Shown here piece after piece: positions 45,501 through 52,689 of a stretch of 64,000 nucleotides of DNA. The DNA comes from Oegoconia quadripuncta (Eukaryota > Arthropoda > Insecta > Lepidoptera > Autostichidae). Location: NCBI GenBank assembly GCA_949316235.1, contig OX438749.1:17004414-17068413 (forward strand), given 5' to 3'. Position 1 is the stretch's first letter. Each line of letters opens with the position of its first letter. The notes under the pieces are model-generated. The model saw nothing but the letters and a program-made list of their open reading frames with translations, did not search any database and was not told where the DNA came from. The position numbers and the translations under genes were made by a program.

Positions 45501-46607
45501 ATACGAGTATTACGGTTGAATTTAGCCTGAAAGAAATCGATCTATTTACATACTTCGATCTATGATTATTACATACCCATATTGGGTCTTTACCTATGAA
45601 ATTGGAGTTTTTTTTCTTCGTTAATCATGTGTACAAATTCCCGCGAGTTTCAAAGCTATATCCAAATTTGTTTTTTATTTGGAAAATGGAGTTCACGTGA
45701 AATATTTTTTTAAATCTGGGCTAAATCACATAATAAAAAAAATCACAGAACAGAGCTCTTTTCATGTGCATCCCATAATCATTTAATTTTCTTAGATTCG
45801 CTGAAACTTTTATAAAGCGGTTACTTTTAACAATTAACACTGCCTATACTTAACTTAATGTTTTCCGATAATACACACAAAGTTTAGCTAAATTTGGATT
45901 TGCCGTTCCCAAAAAAAATCAAAAATGTTTGTATGGAGAAAATAGTCTTAATGAAATTCTTCATACAAAACGCCAATTTCATTAGTAAGGACCTAATATT
46001 TAACATGCCCTCCGAAGTGGTTACATATCCAAGAACTGACCGCGTCAGACACTGCTTAACTTCGCTAATCGAGAACGGATAGCACAACATTCATGGCGCA
46101 TGCTTTTAAATATTCACTATAAAGTATTGAATAGATACCTACTTACATCTGAAATTTCTATGTTATTAATATGATTTTGACCTTACATTATTTGGTTTTC
46201 CATTTTCAATTACCTTTATTCACCTACAGATACACTTAAAATATTAGCTTATGACTGGTAGTAAACAAGATGACATGACTCTATCATGATAATATTGATA
46301 AATATTATGGATGATGTAGTTATTAAATTATATTGCGAGCAAAGTACATACTTATCAGAATCTGACATGCGAGTGACCTATTAAGTCATAGAAGATAATA
46401 CTTTTCTTATTGTATTAGTAAACTAGCAGATTTCTATACTAATATACGAAGATTTTTTTTTTCGATTTCGATTTTGATGGTCTGAATAACCATACAAAAT
46501 TTAGCCTTAATAAAAAATCACTAAGTACAGAAATTTCATACAAATGGACACTTACCACATGATGCTATTAAAAATTGCACTCGTGTGTTGCTCTTCTCTT
46601 TTTCCAT
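26951..46607 (-). CDS. SLC2-type sugar transporter, facilitated trehalose transporter Tret1-like (8 exons, 494 aa)
   Basis: Joining the eight minus-strand exons listed separately gives one open frame of 1485 nt with consistent phases. The product is a 12-helix major facilitator superfamily protein of the insect SLC2/Tret1-like group, expected in the plasma membrane moving a sugar or similar solute. Visible motifs: DRFGRR (76-81) after helix 2, RFLWGCGNG (111-119) in helix 4, EIADKEIRG (131-139), PETP (187-190) after helix 6, a long cytoplasmic loop (~190-248), DRVGRRP (310-316), AEIFP (380-384) in helix 10 and PETKG (442-446) after helix 12. N42-E-T is a likely glycosylation site in the first outer loop. 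Length is normal for the family. The usual QQxSGxN of helix 7 reads QIMTGQL (262-268) and the GPxPW of helix 10 reads GFNSIIA (370-376), so substrate and even transport activity are open. Family assignment is confident; trehalose as substrate is only a family label. Confidence 0.93.
28078..28365 (+). repeat. SINE family A in intron 7
   Basis: GGCTCAATGTAAACAACATC then ACTCGGTTAGGTTGGTGGTA, GCCGCCATGCAGCAATGTTA and ATCAGGTGTGATTGAGGTCT with A-run. The B-box part of the head is deleted. Confidence 0.85.
28445..28579 (-). CDS. Tret1-like transporter, exon 7 (residues 257-301)
   Basis: 135 nt, phase 1 on both sides, acceptor TTTCAG ending at 28580 and donor GTGAGT at 28444-28439. It encodes helix 7 and helix 8. 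The family motif QQxSGxN is replaced here by QIMTGQL (262-268), followed by IIQQYLG. Confidence 0.92.
28864..28891. repeat. perfect 12-bp hairpin
   Basis: AGTACCAAATGA, a 4-nt loop (GTGA) and TCATTTGGTACT, within intron 6. Isolated; not followed by a T-run typical of a terminator. Confidence 0.7.
29940..30095 (+). repeat. interspersed repeat family E in intron 6
   Basis: TTAAATATCTTCGAAACAGC and CATAACACCCGTCGTTTTTC GTCGGGGG. A weaker relative precedes it from about 29640. Confidence 0.6.
30202..30374. mobile_element. MITE with nested inverted repeats in intron 6
   Basis: Outer pair TTGCGTTCGATAGCTAA (30202) / TTAGCGATCGAACGCAA (30358); inner pair TAAGCGCCCTAGAAGTA / TACTTCTAGGGCGCTTA around a ~50-nt centre. 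Confidence 0.7.
30540..30660 (-). CDS. Tret1-like transporter, exon 6 (residues 217-256)
   Basis: 121 nt, phase 0 in and phase 1 out. The acceptor is a strong polypyrimidine tract plus ACAG ending at 30661; the donor GTAATT begins at 30539. It encodes the charged central cytoplasmic loop (LLEDELLQMQADVRKDMRRS...) and the start of helix 7. Confidence 0.92.
31130..31320 (+). repeat. SINE family B, diverged, in intron 5
   Basis: TTTAGTATAAGGGGTAGAAC, GTTCGAGTCAC in the B-box position and GCATAGTGTGGAACTGGACG GCG; ends next to the transporter exon 5 donor side. Confidence 0.6.
31357..31635 (-). CDS. Tret1-like transporter, exon 5 (residues 124-216)
   Basis: 279 nt, phase 0 on both sides. Acceptor TTTCAG ends at 31636; the chosen donor is GTAATG at 31356-31351, which joins KDEK to LLEDE of the next exon. 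Two later GT positions were considered, but one breaks the frame (GTAAAA after GATCT) and one is a poor donor (GTGTCA). The exon carries EIADKEIRG, helices 5-6 and the PETP motif. Confidence 0.9.
31790..32285 (+). repeat. Helitron-like or LINE-tail repeat in intron 4
   Basis: CTCGCGACTTCGTCCGCATG is a motif I know from a very common lepidopteran repeat; a relative at 36.29 kb reads CCGCGGTTTCGTCCACG. The boundaries are uncertain. Confidence 0.4.
32535..32618 (-). CDS. Tret1-like transporter, exon 4 (residues 96-123)
   Basis: 84 nt, phase 0 on both sides, acceptor TTCCAG ending at 32619 and donor GTAAGT at 32534-32529. It encodes the end of helix 3 and helix 4 with RFLWGCGNG. It is too short to show as an independent open frame and was found by joining the phases of its neighbours. 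Confidence 0.92.
32970..33235 (-). repeat. SINE family A in intron 3
   Basis: CACAACGGGTTGGTACTTGA, ATCACACCTGATGTTAAGTG, AAGATGGTGGTAGCTAGCCA and CCCCGCTGGGGATTAACGGA, where the head has a deletion at the B box. Confidence 0.85.
34098..34250 (-). pseudogene. same LINE C-terminal fragment, mirrored in the left arm
   Basis: Inverted copy of the 34648-34797 frame, still open and differing by at least one residue (QDVK instead of QEVK). Both copies therefore predate or were homogenised with arm formation. Confidence 0.7.
34648..34797 (+). pseudogene. LINE ORF2 C-terminal fragment in the right arm of the foldback element
   Basis: Reads NGKRKRGRPRISYMQQTKEK, continues LNVVLYQEVKRKAESREIWK and ends HGS stop. 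The KRxRGRPR...Y..Q......Y.EVK..A..R..W pattern is the C-terminus of several insect non-LTR retrotransposon ORF2 proteins. The sequence after the stop (ATCAGATGATGATGATG) fits a 3' UTR with a simple repeat. Confidence 0.7.
35425..35530 (-). repeat. 5S rRNA-derived SINE, reverse orientation
   Basis: GTGCCCTCCGAAGCTCGGAT at the left and ACTTAACTTCAGTAATCGAA at the right are the reverse of the tail and 5S region seen at 44.39 kb. Confidence 0.6.
35862..35952. mobile_element. 90-bp MITE-like hairpin
   Basis: GGGGGATTGGTACCTAAAAT CAA is mirrored by TTGATTTTAGGTACCAATCC around a ~40-nt AT-rich loop. Confidence 0.75.
36063..36178. mobile_element. MITE with ~45-bp inverted repeats
   Basis: GTAGTGTGATGCCTATTCAA ... 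ACCAACCGTAGTTCTCT on the left mirrors ...AACTGCGGTTGGTGCAACTT and TAGCCAGCACACTAC on the right. One arm of the same family is at 57485-57570. Confidence 0.65.
36290..36500 (+). repeat. Helitron-like or LINE-tail repeat
   Basis: CCGCGGTTTCGTCCACG, TTTGTTTATCCCACGGGAAC and ACAAAATTTTATCTAAATCC; parallels 59850-60070 (GTTTATCCAGCGGGAAC). Confidence 0.45.
37680..38045 (+). repeat. degenerate ~18-bp minisatellite, unit like CTCAAAATGTCCCGTAT
   Basis: About a dozen imperfect units: CAAAATGTTTTGTGTCT, CTCAAATGTCCCGTATC, CTCAAAATGTCCCGTGT, CTCAAAATGTCCCTTGT, ACAAAATGTCCCTTATC and others, with an ~70-nt interruption near 37760-37830. It ends about 80 nt from the donor of exon 3. Confidence 0.8.
38126..38260 (-). 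CDS. Tret1-like transporter, exon 3 (residues 51-95)
   Basis: 135 nt, phase 0 on both sides, acceptor TTCCAG ending at 38261 and donor GTAAGT at 38125-38120. It encodes helix 2, the DRFGRR loop motif and the start of helix 3. A degenerate minisatellite lies within 90 nt of its donor side. Confidence 0.93.
38368..38420 (-). repeat. SINE family A, 3' part (split by a LINE)
   Basis: ATGCACTACGGGTTAGACTT and AATCACACCTGATGTTAAT; the rest of the SINE continues at 39405. Confidence 0.8.
38421..39404 (-). pseudogene. 5'-truncated LINE inserted inside a SINE
   Basis: The minus strand 39364-38888 encodes the end of a Jockey/RTE-group ORF2: NRVFILQKRAIRILSGVKPR and MTLYSLYLYQVILFVRQN are typical of the region after the reverse transcriptase. 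The 3' UTR is rich in AAATAAAATAAAA and ends in an (AATCT)n tail at 38422-38440. GTTAATT borders both ends and matches a duplicated piece of the SINE target. The coding part is open for 158 residues, suggesting a recent insertion. Confidence 0.8.
39405..39590 (-). repeat. SINE family A, remaining 5' part
   Basis: GATGAGGTTGAAAGTGGAAG, AACATTGCCGTTTGGCGGCA and AAAATGCCCTACCACCAAAC; the tRNA-like head is missing. Confidence 0.8.
39590..40795. other. intron 2 sequence without a gene
   Basis: Mostly unremarkable. A small inverted pair, ACCGATTTTTTGTAAG at ~40102 and CTACAAAAAATCGGTCAC at ~40170, is embedded. Confidence 0.4.
40795..41130 (-). repeat. SINE family C (tRNA-derived), full length
   Basis: On the minus strand the head reads GCGTCGGTGGCCCAGCGGTT AACACGCGG ... 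GGGTGCGATTCCCAGGC (A- and B-box-like). The body shares CCTCACGATGTTTTCC and AATGCGGGTTGGGTGACTTC with 52005-52290. Confidence 0.8.
41150..41940. other. intron 2 sequence without a gene
   Basis: No supported feature. AT-rich. Confidence 0.4.
41945..42075 (+). repeat. left member of an inverted repeat pair with coding-like content
   Basis: GACGACTGCTCCGCTAAACA and CACCC..CTGTGCCCCC match, inverted, the block at 42475-42605 at about 84 per cent over ~56 nt. In one frame both read DDCSAxHPxCAPxG. Confidence 0.5.
42475..42610 (-). repeat. right member of the inverted repeat pair
   Basis: Minus strand reads FDDCSAEHPKCAPGGRTGKF followed by a second cysteine-containing block (CMICSAP). No family recognised. 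Confidence 0.5.
42970..43110. mobile_element. MITE, second copy of the 19.1-kb family
   Basis: GTAGCATGATAGGCGCGATA on the left, GACAAACACTATCATGCTAC on the right; AATAATATTTGTCCAGCTCA matches the inverted 19.1-kb centre. Confidence 0.7.
43287..43621. mobile_element. MITE with ~65-bp inverted repeats
   Basis: AAGAGGATTTATTCCGTCCA GTGACGCCCTCATTGGATAA on the left is mirrored by TTATCTAATGAGGGCGCTAC TGGACGTAATAACCTCTT on the right. Confidence 0.8.
43430..43453. repeat. perfect 10-bp hairpin inside the MITE
   Basis: AATACTGGAG and CTCCAGTATT separated by 4 nt, near the centre of the 43.3-43.6-kb MITE. Confidence 0.6.
43755..43900 (+). repeat. SINE-like repeat (second copy of 17190-17300)
   Basis: CCCACTGTTGGGGCACAGCC and GGGCCATAATCCACCATG. 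Confidence 0.65.
43981..44389. mobile_element. ~0.4-kb MITE, copy 1, in intron 2
   Basis: TATTGGGTCTTTACCTATGA AATTGG at the left is mirrored by CCAATTTCATAGGTAAGGAC CTAATA at the right. Other copies: 45580-45998 and 61068-61408. Confidence 0.8.
44390..44480 (-). repeat. 5S rRNA-derived SINE, copy next to exon 2
   Basis: On the minus strand GATTAGCGAAGTTAAGCAGT, CTGACGCGGTCAGTTCTTGG and CACTTCGGAGGGCATG, the 5S region plus tail. It lies directly against the MITE and 57 nt from the exon 2 donor. Confidence 0.75.
44538..44635 (-). CDS. Tret1-like transporter, exon 2 (residues 18-50)
   Basis: Acceptor TTTTAG ends at 44636 and donor GTAAGT starts at 44537. The exon is 98 nt (phase 1 in, phase 0 out). 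It encodes the rest of helix 1 and the first outer loop, including the family-typical GS..xG..ASWP stretch and the N42 glycosylation sequon. Its last 18 nt plus donor are duplicated 1.6 kb upstream at 46147-46164. Confidence 0.9.
44890..45080 (-). repeat. SINE family B, reverse orientation, in intron 1
   Basis: ACACCAATCATCTAGTCCCA and GCGCGGGATTCGAACCCGCA (B box in reverse). Confidence 0.75.
45140..45370 (+). repeat. interspersed repeat family F in intron 1
   Basis: TTTTACCCGACTGCCCGAGA, GAGCAATTTCGAAGTGCATG and GAGTATCGAGTTTTTTGATT. Confidence 0.55.
45580..46164. repeat. duplicate of 43981-44555: MITE + 5S SINE + 3' end of exon 2
   Basis: Carries the MITE (45580-45998), the 5S-derived SINE (~46000-46090) and then ACTTACATCTGAAATTTCTA TGTT, the last 18 nt of exon 2 with its GTAAGT donor, before similarity stops. 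Offset from the original is about 1.6 kb; differences are scattered (~5-8 per cent by eye). Confidence 0.85.
46556..46607 (-). CDS. Tret1-like transporter, coding exon 1 (residues 1-17)
   Basis: Starts at ATG 46607-46605 with A at -3 and G at +4, encodes MEKEKSNTRVQFLIASC and leaves one base (G) for the next codon. The donor GTAAGT follows at 46555-46550. The frame stays open upstream to an ATG at 46736, but that part overlaps an interspersed repeat and would give an N-terminus unusually long for the family, so the inner ATG is preferred. A possible acceptor (TTTCAG, ending at 46614) lies just upstream, so an untranslated exon further 5' is possible. Confidence 0.8.
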
Positions 46608-46659
46608 AATTTTCTGAAACCATAATAATTTTTCAATCAATATTACGTACATACATAAC

Positions 46660-46885
46660 GTCACGACCTTCAACCCAAATGGGATGGTCAGAGATGTTCC
46701 AATCATTAAAAATTTAATGATTGAAACAACATCCACGGTTCACCTTATGAAAATTATAGAGAAATGCACACGTGACAGCGGGTGAGCCGTTGAAACGTGC
46801 AAATCTATAGATGTTTATTGGTGGAAAGTCCCTTAGTCGCATTTTACAACACCCACGGGAAAAGATGGGTTGGTTCTATTCTACT
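46660..46885 (-). repeat. interspersed repeat family D, reverse, just 5' of the start codon
   Basis: GAAACAACATCCACGGTTCA CCTTATGAAA, TTGGTGGAAAGTCCCTTAGT and GAAAAGATGGGTTGGTTCTA TT. It lies within 60 nt of the transporter start and overlaps the upstream open frame. Confidence 0.7.
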
Positions 46886-46889
46886 TGAG

Positions 46890-47920
46890 TGCCCAAATCA
46901 CACAGCACTTCAATCAATATTCCTTCTTGTTTTTAAACTGAACGCACATACGCGTATATCGTTACCCCAGACAGTTAAAGTGGCAGAGGGCTGGGTGGGG
47001 CACACATTGCTCGAAAATCTGATGGCCTTTGAGGTATTCGAGTGGAAGATCAAGCGCAGCATAAATAGATAAAAACATTCATTCACTGCACATTACATAC
47101 AATCAAAATAGAAGAACAACAACAATAAACCTTATGTTGGGTACTGGCAACTGACAGCTTTAGTTTTAAGTTTGAAGATCGTTTTGTTTCGGTAGATGTC
47201 ATGTTATGTTTTGTCTCTGCTCTTGCTGCGAAGTGCTATTTTAGGTTAATTTTACTATTATATTTTATTATTAGCTTGCGATCTGCCTATCATTCAATTT
47301 ATACAGTCCACTTGCTCCTCAAACATCCCGTAGCTAACACCTTATGTAATCAACAAATAGAATAAATAAATAAATGAAAGCTTAGTATACTGACGCACAC
47401 CACACAAGATTTTCCCAGCGATAGGCTGTCCCCACTGAGCACGGAAAGGGCTCTGACTCAGCATATGCTGCAGCACAGATACCACCACCACTACCAATAC
47501 CACAGTCCATACCACAGCGCTGGTTATTCTGCCAGTACCACTTACTGAAAAACGCACGCAACATTTCTGTAGCGAAACCTAGGACATGCATCCACTAAAA
47601 GGGCTGTGAACCTGGGGGCAAATATCGCTGTTTTACCGTTCGAACGGAAAGTTTTAGTATTCCATTTAGTTTGGCTGATGTAAAAATGGTATCGCGCTAT
47701 ATTTTTTTTAACGATTACATCGTTTACGTTACCAAAATAAAACCATACGCAAAAAAGTATTATTACGTACCATCAGTATTAAGTACCACGAATATTAAAA
47801 AATACTAGACTAATTTCCGTTCAAATTATTAACACAATACGAAATGTGCTTAACGTATGTAACGGTTTATTGGCATTATAGCGTGATTAGTCCTGATGAA
47901 GGTGTCGAGAATTCGCAGGA
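46890..47920. other. upstream region of the transporter, no supported gene
   Basis: Contains two overlapping minus-strand frames at 47342-47591, one V-rich. Neither shows a family motif nor joins the transporter phase. A 5' untranslated exon or promoter could lie here, but none can be called. Confidence 0.4.
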
Positions 47921-47924
47921 TACA

Positions 47925-48200
47925 AACCGGTTTTATCCGGTCGCTCTGGAAATCTATGAAAGCCTCAGTGGCGGACCCTTCATATGAGCAATAAAGCCCG
48001 GCTTGCCTTACTCAATACTCGACTTAGATATCTTAGATTTAAACAAACTGAGACCTCTGTTGCGTAACCTACCGGTTACCTATCTTATTTCACTAGCTGT
48101 GTAAAAACCACAAAAACATTGTCGGCTTGTCCTATTTTGAAACCCTAGGCACGCTGTTTAGCTGTGGGCGTCCTGTAGCTGATATGATGATGACCTATGA
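47925..48200 (+). pseudogene. decayed LINE 3' end
   Basis: GGTCGCTCTGGAAATCTATG AAAGCC parallels GCGCTCTGGAAATCTATGGG at 62.94 kb, and GTGGGCGTCCTGTAGCTGAT ATGATGATGA parallels the 2.93-kb copy. Confidence 0.5.
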
Positions 48201-48489
48201 TGATAGTCCGATAGTCTACAATTTGTTGAGATAAAAGGTGCAAAGTCCGAACTAAGTTCTCAATAAGTATTTCTACGTGATACATGTAATGAAAGTTGTT
48301 AGATGACTGTGACTAACATCATTTATTATTACTAAAACTGGTCATTTTAATCTAATAGTCTATGTTTTGTAACTAAATGCCTACATTATATCTAAAGTAA
48401 GTTACCTATTTGTTAGAAAACATACTGACAGATACTCAATCCATGTGCAAAAAATTAGGAACTTTAAGATTATAGGAAGTAACCGTAAA

Positions 48490-48805
48490 GTTCAACCGCC
48501 TCTGTGGCTCAATGTAAACAACATTGGGTTAACGATTCGGAGGTCGCGGGTTCGATCCCCAGCGAGGTACATGTTAGTACTCGGTTTGGTTGGTGGTAGG
48601 GCATTTTAAAATGTCCGCCTGGCTAGCTACCACCATCTTATCTAAATCTGCCGCCAAGCAGCAATGTTAATAGCATTGTTATGTTCCGGTTGTCAGAGAT
48701 AAGATAGCCAGTCCCCCAAATGTGTTGGGGTTTCCGGGTTAGTACGCTTCTACCTTAGAGCTCATCTTTATTTAACATCAGGTGTGATTGAGGTCAAGTC
48801 CGAAC
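48490..48805 (+). repeat. SINE family A, full-length reference copy
   Basis: tRNA-like head CTCTGTGGCTCAATGTAAAC (A-box region) and GGTCGCGGGTTCGATCCCCA (B box), body GTCCGCCTGGCTAGCTACCA and GTTGTCAGAGATAAGATAGC, end CATCAGGTGTGATTGAGGTC. Confidence 0.9.
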
Positions 48806-48984
48806 AGTAAAAATCGATGGTTCGAACTTGGGTCGCACTTCGGATATTCGAACATAAGTTCAGTCGATCTTCAGATAATCGCAAATAAGTTGGGTCGTGC
48901 TTCCGTGATTTAATCTTAGGTGGAAAATTCGAGTTTAATCTTAAATTTAAAATTAAGAAAATCCTCGAATATCATCGAAATATA

Positions 48985-49208
48985 CCAAAAAGACGGTGGT
49001 AAGGTAAAAGCTAAATATCTTTAAACGGCTTAACCAAGATGGCTAAGAATCTGTCCCCTCGTTTAGGTTGTCTTCAGAATAAAAAAAAACCACACTCAAA
49101 ACCACACTCAAATCGGACCACGCATTTGCTGAGATACACCCTGACAAAGACACACACATACACACAAAGCCGTTAAATAAATAACACCATTCGTCGGGGT
49201 TTAAAAAG
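48985..49208 (+). repeat. interspersed repeat family E
   Basis: AAATATCTTTAAACGGCTTA ACC, CTCAAATCGGACCACGC and CACCATTCGTCGGGGTTTAA. Confidence 0.6.
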
Positions 49209-49924
49209 AAACCCCTGATGACGTATATTTCACATTTTTTTATGTATGTTCACTCATATTTTCGTCAATTGTTAACTGATTTTGATATTCCCGCTTTTTG
49301 AGTTTTAGAGATAATGGATAAATTTGGACTCTGGTGAAATTGGCAACGCAGCTTACCAATGTCTCAAACTTGTAGAAAAACGTGACCAGTAGACATCAAA
49401 TTTAATTCCTAAATAATTAATAAATTCCTCTTCCAACTTCATGTTCATTGGTTATTTTCGCATTTATACATGTATGGTGTCGCTAAATAGGTCAAATAAA
49501 CGATTGTTATTCTTAAATTTGCACGTGGAATTCTCTCCGATCGTGATTTGTTGACTGAAAAATCGCATCCCTACATTTCTCAAAAATGTGATTGCCGACC
49601 TATCGGAGTCGACATAGCATAGAAATTAAACCAAATCCGGCCATGAAAGCCGGCCAGACAGACCTCTGAACCGTGGAATCCAGGGCAAATGCATTCCCAC
49701 CTATAAACATCACTTAATGTCACAATAAATTAAGGTTTTATGAACTTTTGAGTGTAAAAAACAAGCCAAGTACTTCAACAAAATAAAGTACAACCACTCG
49801 AGTGCAAGTCGGAACACGCGCAGAAACTCTAATCAGAATATACATATTAAAAACAAAGATGTTTTTTTTTCTAGAGTTTCTATGAACTTTAAATGTACAT
49901 ATATTTGTTATTACTTTGTACAAT

Positions 49925-50185
49925 AATAAATATAAATAAATAAATAACATCCTGAACATACACAGCGCCTAGTTCCACACTAAGCAACTAGGCTTGTATT
50001 CTGGATACCAGATGGTTATTATACTAACACGAATACATTTTTTTTGGTATTTACATATATACCTACATAGTATAAATGCAAACATCCGGGTTCATATATC
50101 CGTATTCATTATACAAACATGCGGGATTCGAACCCGCAACATGTGGATATAGCGATCACAATCTATAACCACTACATGACAAAAA
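49925..50185 (-). repeat. SINE family B, reverse
   Basis: CACAGCGCCTAGTTCCACAC, GGATACCAGATGGTTATTAT and TGCGGGATTCGAACCCGCAA. Confidence 0.8.
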
Positions 50186-50414
50186 TCGCCATCACAATAA
50201 AGCATATACAAACCAACATAACTCTTTACAGGCTCAATTATTTACACGTATGTTAGTAGAGCAGAAAATTTTCGATCCAGCATTCTTACGACCGATTGTG
50301 ATTCGGGTTAATGACCGATCGAGACTGATTTCATCGATCAAAAGGTTTTAAAAAGATTACAGGCTCTATAAGTTAGTCTACTCAATCCGTAGATCCTACT
50401 TAGAAGGCATTAAG

Positions 50415-50560
50415 TAAATAAAAATAAATAAATGTCTTAGCACAAACACACAGCTCTATCTAGGTCCACGGTAAGCATATAGGCTTGTGTTATGGATACC
50501 AGAAGGTTGATAAACTACACAAATACATTAATTTTTTTGTAAAAAAATACGTGTATAAAT
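50415..50560 (-). repeat. SINE family B, reverse, head missing
   Basis: AAATAAATAAATGTCTTAGC, CTAGGTCCACGGTAAGCATA and GGATACCAGAAGGTTGATAA. Confidence 0.7.
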
Positions 50561-50596
50561 GAATAAATTGTTTCAAATCAGTAATATATAAATTTA

Positions 50597-50650
50597 GACG
50601 ACCGCTTGGTGTAGTGGATAGTGACTCCGTCAGCGAAGCCACCGGTTGCA
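50597..50650 (+). repeat. SINE family B, head fragment only
   Basis: CGCTTGGTGTAGTGGATAGT GACTCCGTCAGCGAAGCCAC CGGTTGCA, truncated in the B box. Confidence 0.55.
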
Positions 50651-50849
50651 TTTATTTTATCTTTTTAACTTTTAGATAAATCAATACAATACAATAACCG
50701 CGTGAAGGTAGTGCGCCATGGATACAGTGGCAGCCATGGATGTAAGACGGTTTTTTTGGGTACAGTTGTATCCAAGGACATTTTAATGAATGATAATTTC
50801 CTATCAATTCGGTATTTTAAAATTTTCAAAAATAATGATGCTCCTCTAA

Positions 50850-50965
50850 CGTGACTTTTATATGCGCAACGAGTTAGTACACGACCTCAATCGAACCTTA
50901 AGTGGTAAGGAACAAAGACTATCAATATTGATACTTGGTGGCAGACTTAGATAAAAAATTAAAGG
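50850..50965 (-). repeat. SINE family A, decayed
   Basis: ATGCGCAACGAGTTAGTACA CGACCTCAATC and TTGGTGGCAGACTTAGATAA. Confidence 0.5.
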
Positions 50966-52000
50966 TCAATTCAAAAATAATTTGCCTGCAAATACAAGGT
51001 GATTTTTTCAAGTGGACTGTAAGGCCAAATTCAAAATTATGAGGAATAGCGAAAAGTACTCAAGGGAGTCTCGGGCCCGATTTTGATGAAAAATAAACTG
51101 CAACATTGGATTTTTGAAAAATCCATATTCCTAAGCCAGGAATCGATCCCGTTGATGTTGAAAAAAAAACTTATGCGCCATTGGGTAGTGGCGCTAATAA
51201 AGAACGAATTCTGGGAAGTATTCTTCGGCAAACATAAGGAAATTTATTTTTAACAAAATATTTTTTTATTTTTCGGCGCATATGTGACCCACAGGCCTTG
51301 AATAATGTTAATGTAGCTTTAATTTAAGGATAAAGTTAATTGCTGGAACTATTTATAATTATGGCATTACCTACACCTATATACCAAGAGCAACAAAATC
51401 GCACGACTCAATACCATGTAAAAAATTGAATTTCTGGTTGCACAAACTTGACTACCTACTACACCTATTTTAATGAACCGATTTTCTATAGCGAGAATGA
51501 TTCAATTACAATAAGGATTATTGCTAGTAACACGATTAAACATAAGCAATTTTACAGTTCATACTATTTGAACGAATTTTCTATGAACCCAGGCATTGCA
51601 TGTTATTCTTTCCGTCACCACCATAAGCACTTTTCTATTAAAAACTTCTCTTCCTTAGGCGGTCTTCTAGCTATTAAACAGTAAAAATTGCATTATCGGT
51701 AATATTTTTTCTATGAGTTATTAATTAGATACTTGCTCAAACCAGAAATACAGCTTTTTTTAATAATTATTTGAGTGGGGCGATTTCTTTGCTCTAGGTA
51801 CCTATGTAGTATGATAATGCCAAATAAACAGTGACAACATGAATCTACCTCTGATTACTAAGAAACCATTGTCCGTTTGTCTATGTTAATCTGTATTTCA
51901 CAGCTATTTTGCGAGCAGAGTAAGAGAAAAAAGCAGTATGTAAAACTACATTCTAGAGGTCGGTAACTTTATTAATCGCATATACTATAATATAATCATC
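50966..52000. other. gene-free flank
   Basis: No host gene. Near 51120-51200 a tRNA-like stretch in reverse (AAGCCAGGAATCGATCCCGT ... GCGCCATTGGGTAGTGGCGC) suggests another decayed SINE. Confidence 0.4.
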
Positions 52001-52004
52001 TCTC

Positions 52005-52290
52005 AGCCCGTATATCCCACTGCAGGGATATAGGCCTTCCCTTGTATAATGAGGGAGCATAGTCCACCATGCTGGTCCAATGCGGGTTGGGGACTTCACT
52101 TGCCTTAGAATTTTTATTTCTCAGGTATGCAGGTTTCCTCACGATGTTTACCTTCACTGTTTAAGAGAGCAGTATGATAAATGCACATAAGTAATTAAAT
52201 TTAAAAACTCATTGGTACATGTGGCCTACCTGGGGATCGATCGATCGATGGGAATGGGATTAATTAATGGGATGAGCCACCGACGCTCCA
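52005..52290 (-). repeat. SINE family C, reverse
   Basis: CTCAGCCCGTATATCCCACT GCAGGG, AATGCGGGTTGGGGACTTCA, CTCACGATGTTTACCTTCAC; the head is decayed, with a short GATC repeat at 52236-52251 in place of the B box. Confidence 0.75.
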
Positions 52291-52689
52291 CATAATGTAA
52301 ATAAATTATTCAAAAAATTATGGATCTTAAACTCAGTTAATGTAATGTTTCTGAGTTCTCAGTACCTATCATTGCAATTGTGCATAGTGTTATACGTAAG
52401 TCACTACAGCAACTTCTCAATAGTATATATGTATATCATATTACACCTAACTCTTGCAATACATAACAATGTAGGGACGCTTGACAACTGTGGCATTAAT
52501 CAGTGATTACCTATGTATCTAAACAAACAAACCACATTACCATAGTTAACTTTTATGTATTTACATCACATACATATGCTAAAATAGATAAAACACACAA
52601 AAATATTACAGATACACACAAAAATATTCTCTCGCACAGTTTCTGTTGGTTTTTTAACGGACTCCACAAAACGAGGTTCTATGTTCGTT

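Noticed and set aside
44218..46090. Two similar minus-strand frames (MLCYPFSISEVKQ...) at 44218-44481 and 45884-46090
   Set aside because: Both are translations of the duplicated MITE plus 5S-SINE, not a gene family.
47342..47591. Overlapping frames upstream of the transporter, one with a poly-valine stretch resembling a membrane segment
   Set aside because: Low-complexity GGTGGT/ACCACC composition explains the valines; it neither joins the transporter frame nor shows a motif.
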